Of a stretch of DNA of 64,000 nucleotides, positions 28,235 through 36,675 are shown piece by piece. Source of the stretch: Alphaproteobacteria bacterium (GTDB taxonomy: Bacteria > Pseudomonadota > Alphaproteobacteria > Acetobacterales > Acetobacteraceae). Numbering within the stretch: position 1 is the stretch's first letter; every line of letters starts with the position of its first letter. A model generated the notes under the pieces. It saw only the letters and a list, made by a program, of their open reading frames with translations. It ran no database searches and had not been told where the DNA came from. The DNA lies in NCBI GenBank assembly GCA_026400815.1, contig JAPLOI010000033.1, forward strand, positions 62,001 through 126,000, given 5' to 3'. A program made the translations under genes and the position numbers.

Positions 28235-28612
28235 ATGCCACATCAACCCGCCGCTCCGGACGAAGCCGATGCCCTGCGCCCCCTGGCGCAGTCGATCTCG
28301 CACGCCCGGATTCCGGCCGCGTTGAAGCTCCTGCTGCTGGCCCTGCTCGCCGCTTTCTCGGTCGCGACCTTGGCGCGCCACAAGCTGTGCCGCCCCTCGG
28401 GCCGCCCGCACCAGGACTGGCTCCTCTCCATCACCACCGACACGACCAAAGACTCGGACTCCGCCTGGGATCCGCATGTCCTGCGCCGATTCCGCCGCCG
28501 GCGCGCCCGCCTCGGCTGGCTGATGCGCTGCGACCGTGCAGAGGGCATGGCCCTCTCCGGCCACCGCGCACCCGAACTCCGCCCCACCCGGGCGGCACGC
28601 GCGCCCCCATAG
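28235..28612 (+). CDS. hypothetical small protein, one predicted membrane segment
   Basis: A 125-residue frame I do not recognise. It has a charged N-terminus, one hydrophobic segment (ALKLLLLALLAAFSVATLA, about 29-47), then an Arg-rich middle (LRRFRRRRARLGWL) and a Pro/Arg-rich tail. Third codon positions are strongly G/C, as in neighbouring genes, which supports coding. There is no clear ribosome site and no family match by eye. The alternative is non-coding DNA; a longer frame on the opposite strand over the same bases looks like a composition shadow. Confidence 0.45.
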   Translation: MPHQPAAPDEADALRPLAQSISHARIPAALKLLLLALLAAFSVATLARHKLCRPSGRPHQDWLLSITTDTTKDSDSAWDPHVLRRFRRRRARLGWLMRCDRAEGMALSGHRAPELRPTRAARAPP

Positions 28613-28699
28613 GCCCCATGCGTCCAAATTCACCCCGAATCCGTCGCGAAAACCCCGCGTCCCGCGGCGCTTCGTCATGCCCGCAGCCCGGCCCGCGTC

Positions 28700-29950
28700 C
28701 TACGCCCCCGGTTTCAGGTCCAGCAGGTTGAGGCGGCGCAGCTTCGGGGCAACCACGGCGGTCACAACCACCACCGCCAGGGTGATGGCGCCACCACCGG
28801 CCACCGCCAGCGCAGGCCCCACCAGATGGGCGGCAACGCCGCTCTCGAAATCGCCCAGTTCATTCGCCGAGTTCAGGAACACCATCCGCACCGCCGCGAT
28901 CCGGCCGCGCATCCCCTCCGGCGCGGCCAGCCGCACAATGGCGTGGCGCACCACCATGCTCACGCCATCGCAGGCCCCCATGATGAACAGCAGGGCCACC
29001 GACAGGTGGAAGCTGGTGGACAGGCCAAAGCCGATCACCGCCACCCCGAAACCGGCCACCGCGATCAGCAGCGCAAGCCCCGCGCGTTCCCGCGGCGGAT
29101 ACCGGATCGCCACCGCCATGGCGGTCAGCCCGCCCGCCGAGAGCGCAGCGCGCATGATCCCCACGCCTTGGGCCCCTACGCCCAGCATGTCCCCGAACAT
29201 CGGCAGCAGCCCCATCATGCCGCCGAAGAACACCGCGAACAGATCAAGGGCCATGGAGCCGACCAGGATCTGGTTGCGGAACACATAGCGCAGGCCGTCG
29301 CCGATATTGGCCACCATGCCGCCGGTCTCGGCATGGCTGGTGAGCACCGGCCGGTGCGGCAGGAACACCAGCAGCACGAGGGCGGAGGCCGCGAGCAACG
29401 CGGCGATGGTCGCATAGGTGGCGGCGGGTCCGGCGGCGTCATAGAGGAACCCGCCCGCCACCGGTGCCGCCAGGCGAAAAGCCCGGCCGGTGGAGCCCAG
29501 CAGCGAGGCAGCCTGCACGGCAAGTGCTGCCGGCACCACCTGGGCTTCCAGCCCGGAATAAGCCGGGTCCTTGAAGGCACGAACAATGCCGATGCAAAAG
29601 GCCAGCGTGTAGAGGATCGGCAGGAAATCGCCCTCGGCCAATGCAGCCGCCAGGGCCACGCCGGCCGTCAGCGCCGCCATCGCCAGCCGACATGCCACCA
29701 CCACGCGGCGCCGCGGCAGCCGGTCGGCCACATGGCCGCCGATCAGCACCAGGGCGATCGCCGGCGCGGCCTCGATCAGCCCAAGCCAAGCGAGTGCCAG
29801 CGGATCACGGGTAAGCTGGTAGACCGTCACGCCCAGCAGCACGGACAGCGCGCTCTCCGCGGAGGCCGCGAAAACAAGGGCGAGCACAAACGCGCGGAAC
29901 TCGCCTCGGCGCAGCAGGGTGAGCGCGGAGGGCTGGGGCGTCACAGGCAA
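28700..29950 (-). CDS. MFS transporter, EntS/MFS_3-like exporter
   Basis: A 416-residue inner-membrane protein with about 12 hydrophobic segments. GGHVADRLPRRRVVVACR after the second segment is the MFS loop motif, and the overall pattern resembles the EntS/MFS_3 exporters. The first in-frame start is a TTG at 29950, with a GTG at 29944 as an alternative; no ATG is nearby. The substrate cannot be read from sequence. It stands alone, divergent from msrB. Confidence 0.85.
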   Translation of the reverse strand: MPVTPQPSALTLLRRGEFRAFVLALVFAASAESALSVLLGVTVYQLTRDPLALAWLGLIEAAPAIALVLIGGHVADRLPRRRVVVACRLAMAALTAGVALAAALAEGDFLPILYTLAFCIGIVRAFKDPAYSGLEAQVVPAALAVQAASLLGSTGRAFRLAAPVAGGFLYDAAGPAATYATIAALLAASALVLLVFLPHRPVLTSHAETGGMVANIGDGLRYVFRNQILVGSMALDLFAVFFGGMMGLLPMFGDMLGVGAQGVGIMRAALSAGGLTAMAVAIRYPPRERAGLALLIAVAGFGVAVIGFGLSTSFHLSVALLFIMGACDGVSMVVRHAIVRLAAPEGMRGRIAAVRMVFLNSANELGDFESGVAAHLVGPALAVAGGGAITLAVVVVTAVVAPKLRRLNLLDLKPGA

Positions 29951-30078
29951 GGGATCATCCGAAAAGGCCGGGCAGGTGCGCCCAAAGGCGGCGCACGGTA
30001 TTGCGTGCGGATCGGTGTGTCACGTTGACCCAGGGTAGCGTGTCACCACATCGTGCAGGGATCAGCGTGGAGGCTAAG

Positions 30079-30495
30079 ATGGACAACCAGGCCCAGACGG
30101 ATGCGACGGAGCGCAGCGAGGCGGAATGGCAGGCACTGCTGACGCCGGATCAATACAAGGTGCTCCGCAAGCACGGCACCGAACGCGCGGGCACCAGCCC
30201 GTTGAACCACGAAAAGCGGCAGGGCCTGTTCCGCTGCGCCGGCTGCGGCACCGCCCTGTTCTCGTCGGAGACGAAGTTCGAAAGCGGAACCGGCTGGCCC
30301 AGCTTCTGGGCCCCGATCGAGGGCGGGGTGGAAACCAAGGTGGACCGCTCCTGGTTCATGACGCGCGTCGAAGTGCATTGCACGTCCTGCAAGGGCCATC
30401 TGGGCCATGTCTTCGAAGACGGCCCGGCGCCCACCGGGCTGCGCTTCTGCATGAACGGCGTGGCGATGGCGTTCGAGCCGGACGAAAAGGCCTAG
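30079..30495 (+). CDS. msrB: peptide-methionine (R)-S-oxide reductase
   Basis: A 138-residue cytosolic repair enzyme that reduces methionine-R-sulfoxide. The zinc site is intact (Cys53, Cys56 in CAGC; Cys101, Cys104 in CTSC), the catalytic Cys124 is in LRFCMNG, and the GTGWPSFW motif is present. The ATG at 30079 has GGAGG 7 nt upstream. Its stop overlaps the convergent amidohydrolase stop by 4 nt. Confidence 0.96.
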   Translation: MDNQAQTDATERSEAEWQALLTPDQYKVLRKHGTERAGTSPLNHEKRQGLFRCAGCGTALFSSETKFESGTGWPSFWAPIEGGVETKVDRSWFMTRVEVHCTSCKGHLGHVFEDGPAPTGLRFCMNGVAMAFEPDEKA

Positions 30496-31310
30496 TCGAC
30501 CAGGCCATAGAACCGGGCGGCGGTGCCGCCCAGGATGGCTGGGTGGGCGGCAGCTGGCAGCAACGCCAGCGCCGCCTGCCGCCAGCGCGCGTAGCCGCCG
30601 GCCAGATTCACCACGGGCCAGTCGCTGCCCCACATCAACCGATCCGGCCCGAATTCGGCCAGCAGGTGGTCGATATAGGGCCGCAAATCCTCGGGCTGCC
30701 ACGCGGCTGAAGCCTCCGTGACCAGCCCGGAGATCTTGCAGCACCAAGGCGTGTCGCGTGCCAGCCGCGCCATCTGGCTGGCCCAGGGCTGGAACGCCTG
30801 TCCGGCAATGTCGGGCTTGGCGGCATGGTCAATCACCACGGCCAGGGTAGGGTTGCGCTGGGCAAGTTCGCCGACCACCGGCAGGTGGCGCGGCTTGATG
30901 AGCGCATCGAACCGCAGCCCATGTCTGGCCATCGCCGCCAAGGCGGGCTGCACCTCCGGGCGCAGGATCCAGCGCGTGTCCTCGATGTCCTGCAACATCG
31001 GGCGCAGGCCACGCAGCAGGGGATCCATCGCACGGGCGGCGATCCGCTCCGGCGCGTCGGGCGCGGCAAGGTCCACCCAGCCGACCACGCCCTGCACCAG
31101 CCCGCCTGACGCACGGGCGGTGGAAAGCATGAAGTCGGTCTCGGCCTCGGTGGCAGCGGCCTGCACCAGGATGGTGGCGCTGATGCTCCCGAGCAGCGGG
31201 TGCAAGTCCGCCAGCCCGAAGTCACGCGCGATCGGCAGGTCCGGCGACATCCAGTCGTAGTCGCCACGCGCGACCTGCCAGACGTGATGATGCGCGTCGA
31301 CCTGGATCAT
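30492..31310 (-). CDS. amidohydrolase-fold lactonase, L-fuconolactonase-like
   Basis: A 272-residue TIM-barrel hydrolase of the cog3618 type. The metal-binding DAHHHVW motif is at residues 5-11, VIDHAAKPDI supplies a further His and GSDWPVVNL supplies the catalytic Asp. Members of this group are known to open L-fucono-, L-rhamnono- and galactarolactones. It starts 2 nt after the stop of the aldo/keto reductase upstream, which itself lies behind a FucU-type mutarotase, so it is probably an L-fucono-1,5-lactonase in an oxidative fucose-type pathway. The exact sugar is inference. Confidence 0.85.
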   Translation of the reverse strand: MIQVDAHHHVWQVARGDYDWMSPDLPIARDFGLADLHPLLGSISATILVQAAATEAETDFMLSTARASGGLVQGVVGWVDLAAPDAPERIAARAMDPLLRGLRPMLQDIEDTRWILRPEVQPALAAMARHGLRFDALIKPRHLPVVGELAQRNPTLAVVIDHAAKPDIAGQAFQPWASQMARLARDTPWCCKISGLVTEASAAWQPEDLRPYIDHLLAEFGPDRLMWGSDWPVVNLAGGYARWRQAALALLPAAAHPAILGGTAARFYGLVD

Positions 31311-31311
31311 C

Positions 31312-32292
31312 TCACGGCTCCGGGGTCGGGGCTTCCTCGGGCAGCAGGCCGGCGCGGCGCAGATCGCGCCACAACTGGCCCGGGATGGCGGCCTGCATCA
31401 GCGCCGCATTCTGTGCCGCCTCACCCGCGCTGCGCGGCCCGGGAATCACGGCGGCGACCACCGGATGTGCCGCACAGAACTGCAAGGCGGCGGCACGAAT
31501 GTCCACGCCATGGCGGTCGCAAACGGCGCGTACTGCCTGCGCCTTCGCAACGGTGTCGGCCTGTGCGGGCTCATAATTGAACGTGGTCCCGCCGGCGAGC
31601 AAACCGGAGTTGTAGGGCCCGCCGATCACCACTTTCGCGCCCTTTGCCGCACAGGCGGGGAAGAGCTTGGCCAGCGCCGTATGGTCGATCAGTGTGTAGC
31701 GGCCCGCGATCAGGAAAATGTCGGGATCCGCCGCCTCCAGGCAGGCGAGCGCGGGCTCCACCATGTTCAGGCCCATGCCCCAGGCCTTGATCTCGCCCCG
31801 GTCCCGCTGGGCCGAAAGCTCTTTGGCCGCACCCGCCATCGCCTCGGCGAACCGATCGCGCCAGGCGGGGCCGTGCCAGTCTTCCGAGCAGTCGTGGATA
31901 TAGACGATGTCGAACCGCGTGATGCCCATGCGCTGCTGGCTGTCCTCCAGCGAGCGGACCGTGCCGGCGGCGGAGTAGTCGATACTGCGGCGGAAGGGCA
32001 GGGCGTTGAGGAAATTCTCGTTCAACGCCGGCACGCTGTCATCGGCATGCAGAACGCGGCCTATCTTGGTGGAGAGCGTGTACTCGTCGCGCCGCTTTGC
32101 GCGCAGCACGCGGCCCAGCCGATGTTCCGCCAGCCCGGCACCGTAATGCGGCGCGGTATCGAAATGGCGAACACCCGCGGCCCAGGCCGCCTCGGCGGAG
32201 GCGATCGCATCGCTGTCCGGCACTTCGGTGATCAGGTTGCCCATGGGGGCGGTGCCCATGCCGAGCGGGCCATGGGGCGTGTAATCGGGCAT
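31312..32292 (-). CDS. aldo/keto reductase, probable L-fucose/D-threo-aldose 1-dehydrogenase
   Basis: A 326-residue AKR-superfamily enzyme. The catalytic tetrad is present: Asp45 and Tyr50 (HFDTAPHYG), Lys76 (LSTKIGR) and His133 (DIVYIHDCS). MGNLITEVPDSDA near the N-terminus and the overall spacing match D-threo-aldose 1-dehydrogenases, which oxidise L-fucose to the 1,5-lactone. The ATG at 32292 is 4 nt after the fucU stop; the frame extends upstream but into non-homologous sequence. Position between fucU and a lactonase gene supports a lactone-forming sugar dehydrogenase. Confidence 0.87.
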   Translation of the reverse strand: MPDYTPHGPLGMGTAPMGNLITEVPDSDAIASAEAAWAAGVRHFDTAPHYGAGLAEHRLGRVLRAKRRDEYTLSTKIGRVLHADDSVPALNENFLNALPFRRSIDYSAAGTVRSLEDSQQRMGITRFDIVYIHDCSEDWHGPAWRDRFAEAMAGAAKELSAQRDRGEIKAWGMGLNMVEPALACLEAADPDIFLIAGRYTLIDHTALAKLFPACAAKGAKVVIGGPYNSGLLAGGTTFNYEPAQADTVAKAQAVRAVCDRHGVDIRAAALQFCAAHPVVAAVIPGPRSAGEAAQNAALMQAAIPGQLWRDLRRAGLLPEEAPTPEP

Positions 32293-32296
32293 GCGG

Positions 32297-32722
32297 TTAC
32301 TCCGGCGGGATGACGCCCTTGGTGAGCAGGATATTGCCGTAGAACCGGCGCTCGCCAGTCTGGACGATGGCGTAGGCACCCTCGGCGGCGGTGTAGAAGG
32401 CATGGCGCTCGATGCCGACGGCATCCGGCCAACCGCGTGCGGCGAGCACGGCGTTCATCTCGGCGACAACGGGCGGAACGGCGAGCGGATCGCCGACCAC
32501 CTGCATAATGGCAGCGGGATCAGGCACAAAGGTGTCGCAGGGCAGCACCGAGAGCACCGCCTTCAGGGCAGTGACAACATCGATGCCCGGCATCGCGATG
32601 GTGCGGCGCCCGCGGGTGGCGGGGTAGTTGGCGTCGACCAGCACGATGCGATCGCCATGGCCCATGGCCGCCAGCGCGTGCAGCAGATCGGGCGAGAGGT
32701 GCGGGTCCAGGCCGAGCAGCAT
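32297..32722 (-). CDS. fucU: RbsD/FucU-family mutarotase, probably L-fucose mutarotase
   Basis: A 141-residue cytosolic mutarotase that interconverts sugar anomers. The N-terminal LDPHLSPDLLHALAAMGHGD with His22 and Asp24 and the C-terminal YGNILLTKGVI are FucU signatures, distinguishing it from ribose pyranase. The ATG at 32722 is chosen because the family N-terminus (MLLGLDPHLSP) begins there. It is the first gene of a three-gene minus-strand operon. Confidence 0.9.
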   Translation of the reverse strand: MLLGLDPHLSPDLLHALAAMGHGDRIVLVDANYPATRGRRTIAMPGIDVVTALKAVLSVLPCDTFVPDPAAIMQVVGDPLAVPPVVAEMNAVLAARGWPDAVGIERHAFYTAAEGAYAIVQTGERRFYGNILLTKGVIPPE

Positions 32723-32730
32723 CGTTCCCA

Positions 32731-32748
32731 CCGGTATTGTTACACCGG
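32731..32748. promoter_or_regulatory. possible operator in the fucU/aldolase divergent region
   Basis: An imperfect inverted repeat with 5-bp CCGGT/ACCGG arms lies 9 nt upstream of the fucU start. The centre TTGTTAC resembles GntR-type half-sites. No regulator gene is in this neighbourhood, so the assignment is weak. A single site could control both the fucU operon and the divergent aldolase gene at 32837. Confidence 0.25.
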
Positions 32749-32836
32749 AGAGTACCCCGGCCTGCCGTGCGCGAACACCCTTTCCGTGCGCTCGCATCAA
32801 TGCGAATTTGGCGCTGCAACGCGGGAGCACCTAACC

Positions 32837-33724
32837 ATGGCAGAGATGATCACCGGTCTGTGGGCCGCGATGGCCACGCCGCTGGATGCCGACGGCAAGG
32901 TGGACCACGCCGGGCTGGTGAAGCACGGCAAGTGGCTGATGGCCAATGGCTGCGACGGCCTGGTGCCGTTCGGGACCACGGGCGAGGGAACCGCCTTTGC
33001 CGCCGGGGAAAAGCTCGCGGCTGCCGAGGCATTGCTGAATGCGGGCGTGCCGGCCGAACGCATCGCGCTGGGCACCGGCTGCGCCGCCGTGCCGGACACC
33101 ATCGCCCTCACCCGCGCGGCCATGGGATTGGGCATGGTGCACGCCATGGTCCTGCCGCCCTTCTACTACCGCGACGTGACCGAGCAGGGCATCGAGGATG
33201 CTTTTGCCGAGATCATCGATGGCGTCGGGTCCGACCGGCTGCGGGTGTGCGCCTATCACATTCCGCAGGTCTCGGGCGTGCCGGTGCCGGCGGCGGCCCT
33301 CGGTCGGCTGCGGCAGCGCTATGGCGCCATCGTGGCCGGGGTGAAGGACAGCACCGGCGACTTCGAGAGCTTCCGCGCCTTCCGCCGCGAGGCGCCGGAG
33401 ATCGGCACGCTGGTCGGCGCCGAGACCCTGATTGCGCGTGCCCGCGATGAGGGCGGTGTGGGCACGATCTGCGGCATGGTGAACCTGGTGCCGCAACTCG
33501 TGCGGGCCATGATGCAGGGCCATGCCGGCACGGCCGACATGGAAGCCGCCGTGGGCTGCCTGGAAGCCCCGTTCATCCCCACCATCAAGGCGGTTCTGGC
33601 GGCGCAAACCGGCGATGCCGCATGGCGCAACGTGCGTGCCCCGTTCCGGCCCGCGGATCCCGCGCGCGCCGCCCGGATCGCCACGGCGCTCGCGGCAATC
33701 GGGTCGCAGCGGGCGGCGGAGTAG
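32837..33724 (+). CDS. DapA-like aldolase/dehydratase (DHDPS superfamily)
   Basis: A 295-residue Schiff-base TIM barrel. Lys170 (GVKDSTGDF), Tyr140 (CAYHIP) and the GTTGEG loop at 46-51 match the catalytic residues of dihydrodipicolinate-synthase-family enzymes. Divergent position next to a fucose-type operon suggests cleavage of a 2-keto-3-deoxy sugar acid (for example 2-keto-3-deoxy-L-fuconate to pyruvate and lactaldehyde) rather than lysine synthesis; that is inference. The ATG at 32837 gives the conserved N-terminus. No sugar-acid dehydratase is in the window. The stop codon sits in the loop of a 13-bp hairpin. Confidence 0.87.
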   Translation: MAEMITGLWAAMATPLDADGKVDHAGLVKHGKWLMANGCDGLVPFGTTGEGTAFAAGEKLAAAEALLNAGVPAERIALGTGCAAVPDTIALTRAAMGLGMVHAMVLPPFYYRDVTEQGIEDAFAEIIDGVGSDRLRVCAYHIPQVSGVPVPAAALGRLRQRYGAIVAGVKDSTGDFESFRAFRREAPEIGTLVGAETLIARARDEGGVGTICGMVNLVPQLVRAMMQGHAGTADMEAAVGCLEAPFIPTIKAVLAAQTGDAAWRNVRAPFRPADPARAARIATALAAIGSQRAAE

Positions 33725-33737
33725 CTCCGCCGCCCGC
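33709..33737. terminator. 13-bp perfect hairpin with the aldolase stop codon as its loop
   Basis: GCGGGCGGCGGAG pairs exactly with CTCCGCCGCCCGC, and the 3-nt loop is the TAG stop of the DapA-like gene. It lies 7 nt from the end of the convergent gamma-glutamyltransferase gene. No T tract follows on either strand. It is probably a shared 3'-end structure or convergent terminator. Confidence 0.45.
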
Positions 33738-33743
33738 CAGCAA

Positions 33744-35348
33744 CTACTGCGCGACGGCCAGCGACCAGGGCGAGGCCCAGTCGCTGATGCCCGTGCGGCT
33801 GCCATCCGGCCGCTGCAGGATCAGGTTCGGGCAGGCGAAGTTGATCGGATAGACGCCGGCGGTGACGACTTCCGTCGGTGCATCGCTGCTGAGCCCGGCG
33901 ATGGTCTCGTCCCCCAGGCGGCGGTCGGCGGTGACCATGTCGGGGCTGGAGACGTCGATGCGCGGATGATGCGCGGCCTCCGCGGGGTCCATGCCGAAAT
34001 CGGCGACATAGGTCATCAGCTGGAACACCGAGGCCATGATGCGCCGCCCGCCGGAGGCACCGACGGCCAGGATCGGCTTGTCGTTCTCCTTGAGGATCAG
34101 CGGGCACATGTTGGTCAGCGGCCGCTTGCCCGGCGCGAGCGAGTTCGGCTGGCCCGGCCGCGGGTCGAACCACATCACGCCGTTGTTGAGCAGGATGCCG
34201 GTTTCCGGCAGCACCACACGGCTGCCGAAGGAAGACATCAGCGTGGTGGTCATGGAAACCATGGTGCCTTCGCTGTCGCACACCGTCAGATGCGTCGTGC
34301 AGGTCTCGGCCCCCTTCGGCTCCGGCGCTTCCTCGGCGCCCAGGCTGGTCAGACGGGTGTGATAGGCGCTGCGCAGCTCGGCCGACAGCTTGCGATACCA
34401 GGCGGCGTCGGGGCGCTCGCCATAGGGCGCGTCCTTCATGCCGACGAGCACGTCTTTCAGCGTCGGCGCCGCGGTGAGGCCGGTAGCGAGCTGGAGCACG
34501 CGGCCGGTGCCGCGCCAGGGCACTTCCATGGCCGGCACGATGCGCGCCTGGCAGGCCTTGAGGTCTTCGGCGTCGATCACGCCGCCCACGGCCTTCTGGT
34601 CGCGCACGAAGGCGCTGGCGATGTCGCCTTCATAGTAGTCGCGCAGGCCGGCGTGCTGCAGCCGCTCCAGCGTCTTGGGCAGGTTGCCCTGCACGTAGAA
34701 GCCGGGCTCGCCCTCGGACGGCGGGGTGGGGGGCAGGCCGTCGCGCAGGTATACGCGCGCGGTCTCCGGGTAGAGGCGCATGCAGCCGGCCACGCTGGCA
34801 ACCTTCAGCGTGCTGACCCAATCCTGCGGCAGGCCGCGCTTGGCCAGCGCCACGGCGGGGGCGAGCACGTCGGCGATCGGCAGGCGGCCCCAGGTGGAAT
34901 GCAGCTTGTGGTAGCCGGCCACCGAGGACGGCACGGCCACCGAGAGCGGGCCGTGGATGTTGGTGTCACCCTCCACTTCCGGCCACTTGAAGCCTTCGTT
35001 GGACATGCGCCCGGTGAGCTTGAAGTTGGCGGGGCTGAGATTGCGCGGGGCGACCGGCCCGAAATCCACCACCTGGGCCGATTTCTCGCCGGCGCGATGC
35101 ACCACGCAGAACCCGATGCCGCCGATGCCGGAATTCCACGGCTCCTGGCTGGTCAGCGCAAAGGCCGTCGCCACGGCCGCGTCGATCGCGTTGCCGCCCG
35201 CTTCCAGCACCGCGACACCAGCTTCGGCTGCCGCGCGCGCCTGCGAGACAACGACGCCGCGCTTGCCGTTGGCCGCCGGCTTGGTGAACGCCCAATTGGC
35301 ACTGACATGCAGCGGCGGCGCGTAGGTGCGGGGGATGGCATCGTTCAT
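33744..35348 (-). CDS. gamma-glutamyltransferase family protein
   Basis: A 534-residue Ntn-hydrolase. The self-processing, catalytic Thr is predicted at residue 351 (TCTTHLTVCD), and VGASGGRRI and the FNSLAPGKRPLTNM-type segment (here NSLAPGKRPLTNM) fit the family. It would cleave or transfer gamma-glutamyl groups, for example from glutathione. No signal peptide is evident, so a cytoplasmic, SpsI/YwrD-like role is possible. The ATG at 35348 has AGGAG 7 nt upstream. It lies downstream of the fused dehydrogenase operon on the same strand. Confidence 0.9.
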   Translation of the reverse strand: MNDAIPRTYAPPLHVSANWAFTKPAANGKRGVVVSQARAAAEAGVAVLEAGGNAIDAAVATAFALTSQEPWNSGIGGIGFCVVHRAGEKSAQVVDFGPVAPRNLSPANFKLTGRMSNEGFKWPEVEGDTNIHGPLSVAVPSSVAGYHKLHSTWGRLPIADVLAPAVALAKRGLPQDWVSTLKVASVAGCMRLYPETARVYLRDGLPPTPPSEGEPGFYVQGNLPKTLERLQHAGLRDYYEGDIASAFVRDQKAVGGVIDAEDLKACQARIVPAMEVPWRGTGRVLQLATGLTAAPTLKDVLVGMKDAPYGERPDAAWYRKLSAELRSAYHTRLTSLGAEEAPEPKGAETCTTHLTVCDSEGTMVSMTTTLMSSFGSRVVLPETGILLNNGVMWFDPRPGQPNSLAPGKRPLTNMCPLILKENDKPILAVGASGGRRIMASVFQLMTYVADFGMDPAEAAHHPRIDVSSPDMVTADRRLGDETIAGLSSDAPTEVVTAGVYPINFACPNLILQRPDGSRTGISDWASPWSLAVAQ

Positions 35349-35403
35349 TGCTTGGCTCCTGGGCGATCCGAAAACGGGTGCGTCAAGCTTTCACCCATTC
35401 GGC

Positions 35404-36675
35404 TCAGCGTGCAACTGCAGGGCCCGCGACCGAACGGACGATCGACGTGGTGAAGCCAAGGGGTACCGGCTCCCCCCGTTGGGCCGCGTTGAACTGGGAT
35501 TGGAAGTAGAACGGGCGGTGCCAGAACAGCACCCGGTAGCGCTGGGCGGGATCGTGCGCGGCAAGATGGTCGATCGTGCCACTGGGCGGATCAGCCGGAA
35601 GGCCGAGGTGCAGGTGCAGCAGCGTCAGCGGGGCCAGCGCGGCAATGCCCGCCCCTAGGCGGCGCATGTTCCAGGGATCGGGGCACAAAGCCAGCATGAC
35701 CAGCACGGCCGGCAGCAGCAGGCGCTCCCCCACATTCACCACGCCGAACAAGGCACTGGGCAGCACCATGTAGCCGCCCAGGCAGGCCAGCGCTGTCAGC
35801 AGGGAAGGTGAGCGATCGCCCTTGCGCAACCGGTCCAGCAGAGCGAGGGCCAACGGCAGAAGAACCACGCCGGCAAACAGAAGATTGGTGGCAACGCCCG
35901 ACCAGTAGAGGTGCGGGGTACGGTCCGCGTCGCCGATGCCGCCGAGGATGAAGTTCTGGTACGGGCCCATCTTGGCCGCCGTGTAGGCCTTGTAGGCCAG
36001 AAACTCGATCAGGTTGGTGCCAAAGGGCGGGATGTGCTCGCCGTAGCTGGTGTCCCGCAGGACGTACCAGGCGAGCAGCGCGAAGGGTGGGCTGAGACAG
36101 AGGGCCGCCCGCAGGAACTGGCGCTGGCGAAGCCCGTCCAGCAGCACATGCAGGGCGAACACGGCGAGCATCACGGCATGGCAGAAGAAGAGCGCCAGAC
36201 CCATGGCCAAATCCCACGCCGGTGTCGTTGCCATACGCTGCCGCCGCAGGACATGGACGAGGTAGAGCGCGAGGCCGAGCTGGGAATTCGCGTAGCCGTC
36301 CCAATACGGCGAGTTGAGACCGCCGATCAGGAGGGCCAGCAGGAAGGTCGCGGGATCGAAGCGGCCCTGCGCCCGGGCGATCGCGATGGCCAGCCAGGTC
36401 ATGCCCGCGAGGTACAGGGTCAGGTAGGCAATGCCCGCCTCGCGCGGTCCCAGGGCGAGGTTGAACAGGCCAAGGATGGTCTGCGCCGCGGCGTTGGGAA
36501 CCGGCCAGGGCTTGAGCGCAAACGCCACGTCCTCACCGCGCAGGATCTGGCCGACCAGCCAGCCCTGGTAGATCCATTCGTTGAAATCCTGCAGCGGCGG
36601 CATTGCGCCGCGCAGGTTCAAGGCGGCTGCGAGAACAACGGCCAGAAGGCCGATGGTCGTGAAGGCGTGCCGCAT
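35404..36675 (-). CDS. polytopic membrane protein, possible GT-C-type glycosyltransferase
   Basis: A 423-residue protein with about 9-11 hydrophobic segments that I cannot assign firmly. Near the N-terminus PPLQDFNEWIYQGWL after the first segment resembles the acidic first loop of GT-C glycosyltransferases, but no sure catalytic motif is seen. The ATG at 36675 overlaps the stop of the fused dehydrogenase gene (TGATG), so translation is coupled. The coupling is odd, because a glycosyltransferase has no obvious link to an amino-acid dehydrogenase. A transporter-like role is an alternative. Confidence 0.7.
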   Translation of the reverse strand: MRHAFTTIGLLAVVLAAALNLRGAMPPLQDFNEWIYQGWLVGQILRGEDVAFALKPWPVPNAAAQTILGLFNLALGPREAGIAYLTLYLAGMTWLAIAIARAQGRFDPATFLLALLIGGLNSPYWDGYANSQLGLALYLVHVLRRQRMATTPAWDLAMGLALFFCHAVMLAVFALHVLLDGLRQRQFLRAALCLSPPFALLAWYVLRDTSYGEHIPPFGTNLIEFLAYKAYTAAKMGPYQNFILGGIGDADRTPHLYWSGVATNLLFAGVVLLPLALALLDRLRKGDRSPSLLTALACLGGYMVLPSALFGVVNVGERLLLPAVLVMLALCPDPWNMRRLGAGIAALAPLTLLHLHLGLPADPPSGTIDHLAAHDPAQRYRVLFWHRPFYFQSQFNAAQRGEPVPLGFTTSIVRSVAGPAVAR

